NCBI GenBank assembly: GCA_910588895.1
Contig: CAJUSS010000053.1
Location: 1-18,818, forward strand
Origin: an uncultured Lachnospiraceae bacterium
Lineage (GTDB): Bacteria; Bacillota; Clostridia; Lachnospirales; Lachnospiraceae
Length of the DNA: 18,818 nucleotides
Direction: 5' to 3'
Part shown: positions 1 to 6,107 of the stretch, in pieces
How the letters are laid out: each line of letters begins with the position of its first letter
Numbering within the stretch: position 1 is the first letter of the stretch
The notes under the pieces: model-generated
The model's input: only the letters and a program-made list of their open reading frames with translations
The model's database searches: none
Told to the model about the DNA's origin: nothing
Program-made: the position numbers and the translations under genes

Positions 1-35
1 GACTGAATGATCTTGGTCTTTTAGAGCCGCTTTAA
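1..35 (+). CDS. Possible C-terminal end of an upstream gene (partial)
   Basis: Reading frame 3 is open from the left edge to a TAA at 33-35 and would encode a short tail ending LLEPL. The other two plus frames hit stops by base 10. The next gene starts 70 bases later with its own ribosome binding site. This is probably the end of another polysaccharide-locus gene, but ten codons are too few to identify it, and an end at base 6 or 10 in another frame is possible. Confidence 0.3.
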   Translation, partial: LNDLGLLEPL

Positions 36-104
36 GGAAAACTATTTTTCATCAGCGTATTGTATCGTCGATATTAATATTGGATCGGATTTTGGAGAGT
101 AGCT

Positions 105-1163
105 ATGAGATCAGTGGATAGATTGCGGTCTGGTGATACGCCTTTTGCGATATATGGCGCACAAGTGGTGGCATATGGCGCATATAGAGCGATACAGAGA
201 CTGTGCGGACGATCGCCAGAATGCTTTATCGTGAGCGATCTGGATAACAATCCAAAGGACATTGAAAATATATGTGTATGTAGATTAGATGCGGTCCCTA
301 AAGATATGTTCATTATCATTGGTGTCACAGAGTTATTACAAATGGAGATCGTCTCTGGACTACAAACACAGGGGTATCATAATATATTTGCACTGACACA
401 ACATGAAGAGTATTTGCTCATGTCCGAGTATTTTGAAAGTATTGGTATTTTTCCTGTTGCCAGTTCAATGGGCAAGGAAGACCTGTTCGATGTCGACTTG
501 CTCATATATGAGGTGTGTAATCATAATGACAAGATCTTACATGATCACCCTGCTCTTCAGTCATTTGAAACATCGATCCAGGCCGGGGCATCTTTGACCG
601 GAGATCGGATCGCGATGTTAACAGATGATATAGGTGAGAATATTTCAAAAAAGAATAAGCAGTATTGTGAAATGACAGCAACATACTGGGTGTGGAAAAA
701 TGCGGATCATGAATGGTTGGGTATTGAACACTATAGAAGACATATCATGGTAAGACCAGAAATGTTGACAGATAAAGTAGATGTTCTCCTGCCGCTCCCA
801 TATATCTGCTATCCAAACACGATGGCGCAATTTCGGCGTTTTGTAAGTGAGAGTGTCGTGCGTTCACTGTTTGATACATTAAGATCGTTATATCCAGAAA
901 GATATGACGACTATCTGAAAGTCCTTTATGGACCTTATCAATATACATATAATATATTATGTGCAAGAAGAGATGTGTTTCATGATTATTGCCAATGGTT
1001 TTTTGGCATAACAGGATATCTGGAGACGATGGAGGCATGGGTACCTGAAATAAAGGATACACGAGCATTATCATATGTGGCCGAAGTACTTACAAGCCTT
1101 TACTTTATGTCCAATGCAGATAAGTTGGATATACTGCATGTTGAGAAGGAGATTTATGTTTAG
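105..1163 (+). CDS. DUF4422 domain protein, putative polysaccharide glycosyltransferase
   Basis: This 352-residue protein has two parts. Residues about 12-98 (FAIYGAQVVAYG onward) look like a small Rossmann-type nucleotide-binding fold. Residues about 132-350 match the DUF4422 family, with its hallmark GIEHYRRH at 206-213 preceded by TATYWVWKN. DUF4422 proteins sit in capsule and exopolysaccharide loci and are regarded as sugar transferases; donor and acceptor are unknown here. No signal peptide or membrane segment is evident, so it should act on the cytoplasmic face. The ATG at 105 has GGAG seven bases upstream. The next gene follows after 18 bases, so the two are probably cotranscribed. The gene is clearly AT-rich compared with DNA after base 2520, as expected for an exchanged polysaccharide locus. 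Confidence 0.8.
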   Translation: MRSVDRLRSGDTPFAIYGAQVVAYGAYRAIQRLCGRSPECFIVSDLDNNPKDIENICVCRLDAVPKDMFIIIGVTELLQMEIVSGLQTQGYHNIFALTQHEEYLLMSEYFESIGIFPVASSMGKEDLFDVDLLIYEVCNHNDKILHDHPALQSFETSIQAGASLTGDRIAMLTDDIGENISKKNKQYCEMTATYWVWKNADHEWLGIEHYRRHIMVRPEMLTDKVDVLLPLPYICYPNTMAQFRRFVSESVVRSLFDTLRSLYPERYDDYLKVLYGPYQYTYNILCARRDVFHDYCQWFFGITGYLETMEAWVPEIKDTRALSYVAEVLTSLYFMSNADKLDILHVEKEIYV

Positions 1164-1181
1164 TTAAGCTTGGAGGAAAGA

Positions 1182-2117
1182 ATGAAACGTATATTGGTGA
1201 CTGGTGGAGCCGGATTTATCGGTTCACATCTTTGCGAGAGATTGGTTAAAAATAAAGACGAAGTTATTTGCGCGGATAATCTTTTTACTGGGACTAAGCG
1301 TAACATACTGCATTTGATGGACTATAAGAATTTTGAGTTTTTACGCTATGATATCACAAAAGAATTGTACGTGGAAGTGGACCAGATCTATAATCTTGCT
1401 TGTCCTGCGAGTCCGATACATTACCAGTATGATCCGATCCAAACAACCAAAACATCCGTTATGGGGGCCATAAATATGCTTGGACTGGCCAAACGAGTGC
1501 ATGCACGGATCTTACAGGCAAGCACAAGTGAGGTATATGGAGATCCGAGGGTGCATCCGCAAACGGAAGATTACTGGGGTAATGTGAATCCGATAGGGAT
1601 CCGATCTTGCTATGACGAAGGGAAGCGCGTTGCGGAGACCTTATTTTTTGACTATTATAGGCAACATCATGTAGACATTAAAGTTATCCGTATCTTCAAT
1701 ACATATGGATCTCATATGAACATGAATGATGGACGAGTGGTGTCAAATTTTATCGTGCAGGCATTAAAAGGTCAAGATATCACAATATATGGAGATGGAA
1801 AACAAACACGGAGTTTTTGTTATGTCGATGATCTGGTTGATGGGATGTATCGCATGATGAACAGCAGAGAAGACTTTACAGGTCCGGTAAACTTGGGTAA
1901 TCCAGAGGAGTTTACAATGCTGGGGCTGGCACAGGAGGTGATCGATCTAACCGAAAGTGATTCGCGGATGATCTATAAACCACTCCCACAGGATGATCCT
2001 ATACGGAGAAAACCAGACATAAAGTTGGCACAAGAAGAACTTGATTGGTATCCAGAAATATCATTGGAGGATGGATTGAAAAAAACGATCGCATATTTCA
2101 AGGAGTTAGTCGTATAG
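1182..2117 (+). CDS. UDP-glucuronate decarboxylase-like SDR (UDP-xylose synthase)
   Basis: This 311-residue extended short-chain dehydrogenase has the NAD-binding GGAGFIG at residues 8-14, STSEVYG at 114-120 and the catalytic YDEGK at 144-148. The context DYWGNVNPIGIRSCYDEGKR closely resembles UDP-glucuronate decarboxylases, which make UDP-xylose from UDP-glucuronate with tightly bound NAD. RFNTYG-type and DGRVVSNF segments further on also fit. A dTDP-glucose 4,6-dehydratase or 4-epimerase is less likely given the YDEGK form. A TTG at 1170 would add four residues, but GGAGG at 1172-1176 lies five bases before ATG 1182, so 1182 is chosen. It follows the DUF4422 gene closely and shares its AT-rich composition. 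UDP-xylose would be a donor for the polysaccharide built by this locus (inference). Confidence 0.82.
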   Translation: MKRILVTGGAGFIGSHLCERLVKNKDEVICADNLFTGTKRNILHLMDYKNFEFLRYDITKELYVEVDQIYNLACPASPIHYQYDPIQTTKTSVMGAINMLGLAKRVHARILQASTSEVYGDPRVHPQTEDYWGNVNPIGIRSCYDEGKRVAETLFFDYYRQHHVDIKVIRIFNTYGSHMNMNDGRVVSNFIVQALKGQDITIYGDGKQTRSFCYVDDLVDGMYRMMNSREDFTGPVNLGNPEEFTMLGLAQEVIDLTESDSRMIYKPLPQDDPIRRKPDIKLAQEELDWYPEISLEDGLKKTIAYFKELVV

Positions 2118-2153
2118 ATGAGAAGATCTGACATATGGAGATGATGATATTTT

Positions 2154-2194
2154 AAGGGGTATGGTCTGTTATATGTGATAAGCCATGCCCTTTT
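2154..2194 (+). terminator. Hairpin with short T run, likely intrinsic terminator
   Basis: GGGGTATGG (2156-2164) can pair with CCATGCCC plus the following T (2183-2191), including G-U pairs, around an 18-base loop. TTTT follows at 2191-2194. It lies 37 bases after the decarboxylase gene and before the promoter-like sequence of the epimerase gene. The T run is short, so termination may be partial. Confidence 0.5.
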
Positions 2195-2222
2195 GGCGAG
2201 TGTAGGAGCGATCGAGTATAAA
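2193..2222 (+). promoter_or_regulatory. Candidate sigma-A promoter for the epimerase gene
   Basis: TTGGCG at 2193-2198 and TATAAA at 2217-2222 are separated by 18 bases, 28 bases upstream of the epimerase start. It directly follows the terminator-like hairpin. The -35 element is imperfect. Confidence 0.4.
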
Positions 2223-2250
2223 GAATGTGTTGTAATAAGGGAGAAAAGTG

Positions 2251-2913
2251 ATGAACTTTGAACTTATGGCATCTATGATGTGTGCTGATTATGGAAAACT
2301 GGAAAAAGAAGTAAGGACATTGGAGGAAGGTGGTATCGATTCCTTTCATATTGATATCATGGACGGGAGATATGTCCCTAATTTTGCTATGTCCTTAAAT
2401 GATATGAGTTACATCGCATCAGCCACAAAAAAACCGTTGGATGTCCATTTGATGATCGAGCGACCAAATAATAATATCGAGATATTTTTGACTAAACTTC
2501 GAAAAAAAGATACGATCTACATCCACCCGGAAGCAGAATACCACCCCTCCACCACCCTCCAGAAGATCATCAATGCGGGCATGGTGCCGGGGATCGCGAT
2601 CAATCCGGGGACGAGCGTGGAGAATGTCTACGAGATGCTCCGCATCGTGAAAAAGGTCCTGGTCATGTCGGTGAACCCGGGCAATGCGGGGCAGATGTAC
2701 CTGCCCTATGTGGGCAAGAAGATCACCAAGCTGCTGGCCTTAAAGGAGGATATGGACTTTGAGATCTACTGGGATGGGGCCTGCGGCGCGGATAAGATCT
2801 TAGAATTTGCCCCGAAAGGAGTGAAGGGATTTGTGCTGGGGACGACCCTGTTGTTTGGCAGGGGAACGGCGTATGGGGAGACGCTACAGGCCATACGAGA
2901 GCTGCGGTTTTGA
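2251..2913 (+). CDS. Ribulose-phosphate 3-epimerase family protein (mosaic gene)
   Basis: This 220-residue TIM-barrel protein aligns along its length with ribulose-phosphate 3-epimerases, which interconvert ribulose-5-phosphate and xylulose-5-phosphate. The expected metal and catalytic residues are present: H33 and D35 in FHIDIMDG, H66 in DVHLM and D175 in YWDG, plus the phosphate-loop motif VNPGNAGQMY at 141-150. WDGAC replaces the usual VDGGV, so a specialised substrate such as another ketose phosphate is possible. GTG 2248 could start the frame, but AAGGGAG at 2237-2243 is seven bases before ATG 2251. Codons 1-90 are AT-rich (97 of 270 bases G or C by hand count) whereas bases 2521-2700 have 106 of 180. 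The change falls within about ten bases of 2520, with the frame intact, suggesting recombination inside the gene. Confidence 0.8.
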   Translation: MNFELMASMMCADYGKLEKEVRTLEEGGIDSFHIDIMDGRYVPNFAMSLNDMSYIASATKKPLDVHLMIERPNNNIEIFLTKLRKKDTIYIHPEAEYHPSTTLQKIINAGMVPGIAINPGTSVENVYEMLRIVKKVLVMSVNPGNAGQMYLPYVGKKITKLLALKEDMDFEIYWDGACGADKILEFAPKGVKGFVLGTTLLFGRGTAYGETLQAIRELRF

Positions 2914-3141
2914 TAGGCGCAAGAACGATGCGTCCCAAAGAAATGAGATATGAGATGTAGGAAGAAGGACGCAGAAAGAGAGCGGATATAGAAAGCAAAC
3001 GGATCATGATCGAAGGAGGAACAGCAAGGGGCTGTCGCAAAATAGCCGCTATATACAAGATCTGGCGTTTTGGCCACACAGGCCGTATCCATACATCGTA
3101 TATAAGCTGCACTTTGCGACCGCCTCACAGGATGAAAAAGA
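2914..3141. other. Non-coding stretch after the epimerase gene
   Basis: There is no credible gene in these 228 bases. Small open frames across them lack ribosome binding sites and recognisable sequence. The first part is purine-rich without clear structure. The second part holds the inverted-repeat element at 3028-3123, listed separately. Together with the nuclease remnant to its right this makes a decayed gap of about 770 bases between intact genes. Confidence 0.5.
3028..3123. repeat. Imperfect inverted-repeat element (MITE-like or insertion-sequence remnant)
   Basis: The left arm has TCGCAAA (3035-3041) and TATATAC (3050-3056). The right arm has GTATATA (3098-3104) and TTTGCGA (3113-3119). 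Each arm is 22 bases with 14 perfectly paired positions around an 8-base unpaired middle. A small TGGCC-ACACA-GGCC hairpin sits in the loop near 3071-3084. Ends of the GGGGCTGTCGCAAAA type are seen at the termini of some insertion sequences, so this could be a non-autonomous element or the collapsed ends of a lost one. No transposase or clear target duplication is visible. Confidence 0.45.
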
Positions 3142-3480
3142 TCAGATCTGTTCAGGGGTCAGTTCATGCATCAGCTGCTGGCGGTAAGCCAGATCGGTCT
3201 GTATATGTTTGATGTCGCCCAAACAGTTTTGCGTGAGCAAAAGATCGATCAGCGAGAAGGCTCTGTCTTTTCCTTGTCGGATCCCTTGCTGGATCCCTTT
3301 CTGCATCACTCTTTGCACAAACCTGTCTAACATCGCTTCGCTCATCGTGGTCTCACCCCCTTTTAATGTATTGCGGGCATCTGCAGAGCGGGTGTCGCCG
3401 GTAAGGGCTTCCAGCATCTGCAGGACTTTGTGTATGTGCTTTATAGTCCCGGCGACGGGGACATGATCTTTATTCTTCCT
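3142..3480 (-). pseudogene. Remnant of a PD-(D/E)XK nuclease/transposase family (Rpn-like) gene, C-terminal part
   Basis: The minus strand is open and protein-like from about 3480 down to the TGA at 3142-3144. Readable segments are HKVLQMLEALTGD, GGETTMSEAMLDR and GIQQGIRQGKDRAFSLIDLL, ending LTPEQI. The TGD, GGE.MSEA and GI.QGI.QGK pattern is typical of the C-terminal end of Rpn-type recombination-promoting nucleases, also called PD-(D/E)XK family transposases, common in Lachnospiraceae. The N-terminal nuclease domain of about 200 residues is missing: upstream the frame gives unrelated Pro/Arg-rich sequence and a stop at 3550-3552. The internal ATG at 3415-3417 has no good ribosome binding site. 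It is best read as a decayed fragment, although a small expressed protein cannot be excluded. Confidence 0.6.
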
Positions 3481-3686
3481 TGACTGTAGATACCGCTTTC
3501 TGGTGTGTTGTCCCGCTGGCCTGTGGGCGCGGGTCGGCGGGGCCTTTTGTCATCTGTGCAGAGCGATCGTGGAAGGAAGGGTCTCTTGCCATCCCATACA
3601 CTCTATACATCTTATATTATACCGGATCCGAGAAACTTTCAACTGTATTCTGCCATTTTTTTACAATGATAAGGAGTGAGAGAAAG

Positions 3687-4385
3687 ATGAACATCGCACT
3701 GATCTTATCCGGCGGCACCGGCTCCAGACTGGGCGGGGATATCCCGAAGCAGTACATCCAGGCGGGCGGCAGACCGGTCATTTCCTATTGTATAGAGACC
3801 TTATCCCGGCACCCGCAGATCCATGGACTGCAGATCGTGGCAGATCCGGTCTGGCGGGAGCTGATCGAAGAGTGTCTGAAAATGGCGGACTGCCGGGGAA
3901 AGTTCCGGGGCTTTTCGTCTCCGGGAGAAAACCGGCAGCTTTCGATCTTCCATGGCCTGGAGGATGTGCGGCGGTATGCGGATGATGACGGATATGTGCT
4001 GATCCATGATGCGGCGCGGCCATTGCTCACTTCGGAGCAGATCGGGGATTGTCTGGCGGGCGTGACAGGGCATGACGGGCTGATGCCGGTGCTGCCCATG
4101 AAGGACACGGTCTATTCCAGCTTGGACGGAGGCCGGACCGTGGCGGCGCTCTTAGACCGCGGCAGGATCTTTGCCGGACAGGCGCCGGAGGTGTTCAAGA
4201 TCGGAAGGTATCTTGAGGCGAACCGGAAGCTTTTGCCGGATAAGATCCGCCAGATCAATGGTTCTACAGAACCAGCGGTCATGGATGGGATGGATATCGC
4301 CATGATCCCTGGCGATGAAGGGAATTTTAAGATCACCACGAGGGCGGATCTGGAGCGCTTTGGCAGGATCTGCAAAGAACGGTGA
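3687..4385 (+). CDS. IspD/TarI-like cytidylyltransferase (putative alditol-phosphate cytidylyltransferase)
   Basis: This 232-residue protein belongs to the family of IspD (methylerythritol phosphate) and TarI/Bcs1 (ribitol phosphate) CTP transferases. Motifs seen are the CTP loop GGTGSRLGGDIPKQ at residues 9-22, GENRQLS at 80-86, HDAARP at 107-112, KDT at 139-141 and NFKIT with Lys215. Where IspD and TarI usually have an Asp-Asp pair followed by Ser, this protein reads GSTEPAVMDG, so it is a divergent branch and the substrate is uncertain. The frame extends back to 3480, but AAGGAG at 3671-3676 and the family N-terminus support ATG 3687. The next gene encodes a GatD-like alditol-phosphate dehydrogenase, which points to an alditol phosphate rather than methylerythritol phosphate as substrate (inference). 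A true IspD remains possible. Confidence 0.78.
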   Translation: MNIALILSGGTGSRLGGDIPKQYIQAGGRPVISYCIETLSRHPQIHGLQIVADPVWRELIEECLKMADCRGKFRGFSSPGENRQLSIFHGLEDVRRYADDDGYVLIHDAARPLLTSEQIGDCLAGVTGHDGLMPVLPMKDTVYSSLDGGRTVAALLDRGRIFAGQAPEVFKIGRYLEANRKLLPDKIRQINGSTEPAVMDGMDIAMIPGDEGNFKITTRADLERFGRICKER

Positions 4386-4401
4386 TGATGGTCCTGTCTT
4401 G

Positions 4402-4430
4402 TTTACAGATCGGATGGAAAATGTTAAGAT
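4402..4430 (+). promoter_or_regulatory. Promoter TTTACA-N17-TAAGAT upstream of the dehydrogenase gene
   Basis: TTTACA (4402-4407) and TAAGAT (4425-4430) are 17 bases apart, and the 3' half reads GAAAATGTTAAGATA. The same arrangement recurs at 5695-5723. A start near 4437 would give a leader of about 113 bases containing a CTCCCA/TGGGAG hairpin (4457-4480) that has no T run. A TATAAT at 4442-4447 lacks a good -35 partner. Confidence 0.6.
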
Positions 4431-4549
4431 AAGCTTGTGTCTATAATACGTGATGTCTCCCAAGGTCTTTGGCCTGGGAGCGTGTCGCTGATGGGATGAG
4501 GACGCTTTGCGGTCACAGAGCGGATATGGAACAAAAAGGAGATGGATAG

Positions 4550-5665
4550 ATGAAAGCATGGGTCTTACATGGGATCGGCGATCTTAGGCTTGAGACAGTG
4601 GAGAAGCCCGTCCTAAGGGAGCAGGAGGTGCTAGTCCAGGTGAAGGCGGCGGGTATATGCGGATCGGACATCCCCAGGATCTATCAAAATGGCGCACATG
4701 TCCATCCGCTGATCTTGGGGCATGAATTTTCTGGTATAGTGGCGGAGGTGGGAGCTGGCGTGGACGCCTCCTGGCTGGGGCAGAGAGTGGGTGTGTTCCC
4801 ACTGATCCCCTGCACGATCTGTCCGCCCTGCCAGAAGGAGGACTATGAGATGTGCCGGCATTACAGCTATATCGGTTCCAGGCGCGATGGGGCTTTCGCG
4901 GGATATGTGGCGGTCCCGGCCTGGAACCTTGTGAGTCTTCCGGAAACGGTCTCCTTTGAGGAGGCGGCGATGCTGGAGCCCATGGCGGTGGCGGTCCATG
5001 CCATGCGGCGGATCCATCCGGCGCAGACAGATATCGTGGCCGTATGCGGCCTTGGCACGATCGGGCTTTTCCTGGTGATGTTCTTAAAAGAAGCCGGCGT
5101 GAGCCGTATCCTGGCGATCGGGAACAAGGAGTCCCAAAGACATGCGGTCTTAAAGCTGGGAGTGCCTGCGGAGGACTACTATGACAGCCGATATCCAGCC
5201 GCTCAGGATCCGGATATCCAGGTGCAGGACGTCCACAGTCAGAGCATGCCCGGTCAGGGCAGCGCACAGATCGCCGACTGGATCCGGTCCCGCACGGAAG
5301 GCCTTGGCGCAGACATTTTTTTTGAATGTGTGGGGAAAGAGGAGACCTATATACAAGCGGTGGAGAGCACGGCGCCCCTTGGAAAGGTCATGCTGGTGGG
5401 GAACCCATTTTCGGATATGAGGCTGACACGGGACCGATATTGGAAGATCCTGCGGGATCAGCTTACCGTGTTGGGTACATGGAATTCCTCCTTCCGTCAT
5501 CAGCCAGAGGATGACTGGGCATATGTACTGCGATGCCTGTCAGAAAAACGCGTCGATCCGGCCAGGCTGATCACCCACCGACTTTCGATGGAAGAGATGG
5601 AAAAGGGCCTCCAGATCATGCGGGATAAGACAGAGGACTATGGAAAGGTGATGGGGATCTTTTAG
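4550..5665 (+). CDS. Zinc-dependent medium-chain dehydrogenase, GatD-like (alditol-phosphate dehydrogenase)
   Basis: This 371-residue protein is a medium-chain alcohol dehydrogenase. It has catalytic-zinc residues C37 (GICGSD), H58/E59 (LGHEFSG) and E143 (LEPMAVAVHA), structural-zinc cysteines C88, C91, C94 and C102, and the NAD-binding GLGTIG at 167-172. The stretches CGSDIPRI, NGAHVHP, GHEFSG and YIGSRRDGAFAGY strongly resemble galactitol-1-phosphate 5-dehydrogenase (GatD), which oxidises a sugar-alcohol phosphate to a ketose phosphate. TarJ, the ribulose-5-phosphate reductase, is a functional parallel. A Gln/Asp-rich insert lies around residues 215-240. AAGGAG lies eight bases before ATG 4550. 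With the cytidylyltransferase upstream it could reduce a ketopentose phosphate to a pentitol phosphate (inference). It has its own promoter and host-like GC-rich codon use. Confidence 0.83.
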   Translation: MKAWVLHGIGDLRLETVEKPVLREQEVLVQVKAAGICGSDIPRIYQNGAHVHPLILGHEFSGIVAEVGAGVDASWLGQRVGVFPLIPCTICPPCQKEDYEMCRHYSYIGSRRDGAFAGYVAVPAWNLVSLPETVSFEEAAMLEPMAVAVHAMRRIHPAQTDIVAVCGLGTIGLFLVMFLKEAGVSRILAIGNKESQRHAVLKLGVPAEDYYDSRYPAAQDPDIQVQDVHSQSMPGQGSAQIADWIRSRTEGLGADIFFECVGKEETYIQAVESTAPLGKVMLVGNPFSDMRLTRDRYWKILRDQLTVLGTWNSSFRHQPEDDWAYVLRCLSEKRVDPARLITHRLSMEEMEKGLQIMRDKTEDYGKVMGIF

Positions 5666-5694
5666 GCGCGGGCTTTTCGCGGCCGCTCCCCCTG

Positions 5695-5723
5695 TTTACA
5701 GACCCTGCAGAAAATGTTAAGAT
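5695..5723 (+). promoter_or_regulatory. Promoter TTTACA-N17-TAAGAT upstream of the HicB-like gene
   Basis: TTTACA (5695-5700), 17 bases, then TAAGAT (5718-5723), with GAAAATGTTAAGATA at the 3' end. It matches the promoter at 4402-4430 in both hexamers, spacing and the flanking AAAATGT, while the middle of the spacer differs. It lies 71 bases before the HicB-like start. Confidence 0.62.
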
Positions 5724-5752
5724 AGGCAGGTGGCGGACCTTTGCAGGGTCTG
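5699..5752. promoter_or_regulatory. Perfect 11-bp inverted repeat straddling the promoter, possible operator
   Basis: CAGACCCTGCA (5699-5709) and TGCAGGGTCTG (5742-5752) are perfect reverse complements separated by 32 bases. The left arm overlaps the last two bases of the -35 box and the spacer; the right arm lies in the early transcribed region. A regulator binding both arms would loop over the promoter; alternatively the arms could form a stem in DNA. The other copy of this promoter motif lacks this repeat. Confidence 0.5.
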
Positions 5753-5794
5753 ATCAAATAAGGATAGATCGCAGAACGTAGGAAGGAGAAGAGC

Positions 5795-6070
5795 ATGAAG
5801 ATCGTATACCCGGCAGTTTTTTCAAAGAAAGAGGACGGCGAGGGCTACAAGGCCTATTTTCCCGACCTGGAAGGCTGTGTGGCCGAAGGCTCTGAGCTTG
5901 AGGACGCGGCGGACCGGGCCAGAGAGGCGGCCACGGACTGGATCCAGATCGAGATGGAGGAGGAAAATGACCTGCCAGGCATGAGCCATACAGAGGATCT
6001 GGAGTTAAAAGAGGGCGACGTGGTCAAATATCTGACCATGACCATCCAACTGGTACCGGGATACGAATGA
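5795..6070 (+). CDS. Solitary HicB-like (type II toxin-antitoxin antitoxin family) protein
   Basis: This 91-residue protein has the HicB fold signature: YPAVFSKKEDGEGYKAYFPD at the N-terminus, then LEGCVAEGSELEDAADRAREA, the segment by which HicB resembles a partly degraded RNase H. The second half is acidic and has no recognisable DNA-binding helix-turn-helix or ribbon-helix-helix domain, so autoregulation by this protein itself is uncertain. HicB normally neutralises the mRNA-cleaving toxin HicA, but no hicA-like gene of 60-80 codons lies on either side. It is therefore an orphan, as is common in Clostridia, and may have another role. AAGGAG lies six bases before ATG 5795. It has its own promoter and is convergent with the SDR gene that ends 37 bases away. 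Confidence 0.75.
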   Translation: MKIVYPAVFSKKEDGEGYKAYFPDLEGCVAEGSELEDAADRAREAATDWIQIEMEEENDLPGMSHTEDLELKEGDVVKYLTMTIQLVPGYE

Positions 6071-6107
6071 TCTGACCCATCAAGTGGCTGCGTTTTCCCG
6101 GAGTATC

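Noticed and set aside
2723..3128. Minus-strand open frames overlapping the epimerase end and the inverted repeat
   Set aside because: The two frames conflict with each other and with the epimerase, are rich in Pro/Ser/Arg and match nothing recognisable.
3480..3686. N-terminal extension of the cytidylyltransferase
   Set aside because: The 69 extra residues are unlike the family, and a good ribosome binding site plus the CTP loop place the start at 3687.
4442..4447. TATAAT as the -10 box of the dehydrogenase promoter
   Set aside because: No acceptable -35 box lies 16-18 bases upstream, whereas TTTACA-N17-TAAGAT is repeated at a second gene.
4457..4480. Intrinsic terminator in the dehydrogenase leader
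   Set aside because: CTCCCA/TGGGAG forms a stem but no T run follows, and it lies between the promoter and the start codon.
4584..5267. Long minus-strand open frame opposite the dehydrogenase gene
   Set aside because: Its product is Pro/Arg/Ser-rich with no family resemblance and no ribosome binding site. It is a by-product of GC-rich codons on the other strand.
5795..6107. A complete HicAB toxin-antitoxin pair
   Set aside because: No hicA-like gene of about 60-80 codons is found on either strand beside the hicB-like gene; its neighbours are a dehydrogenase and an SDR.
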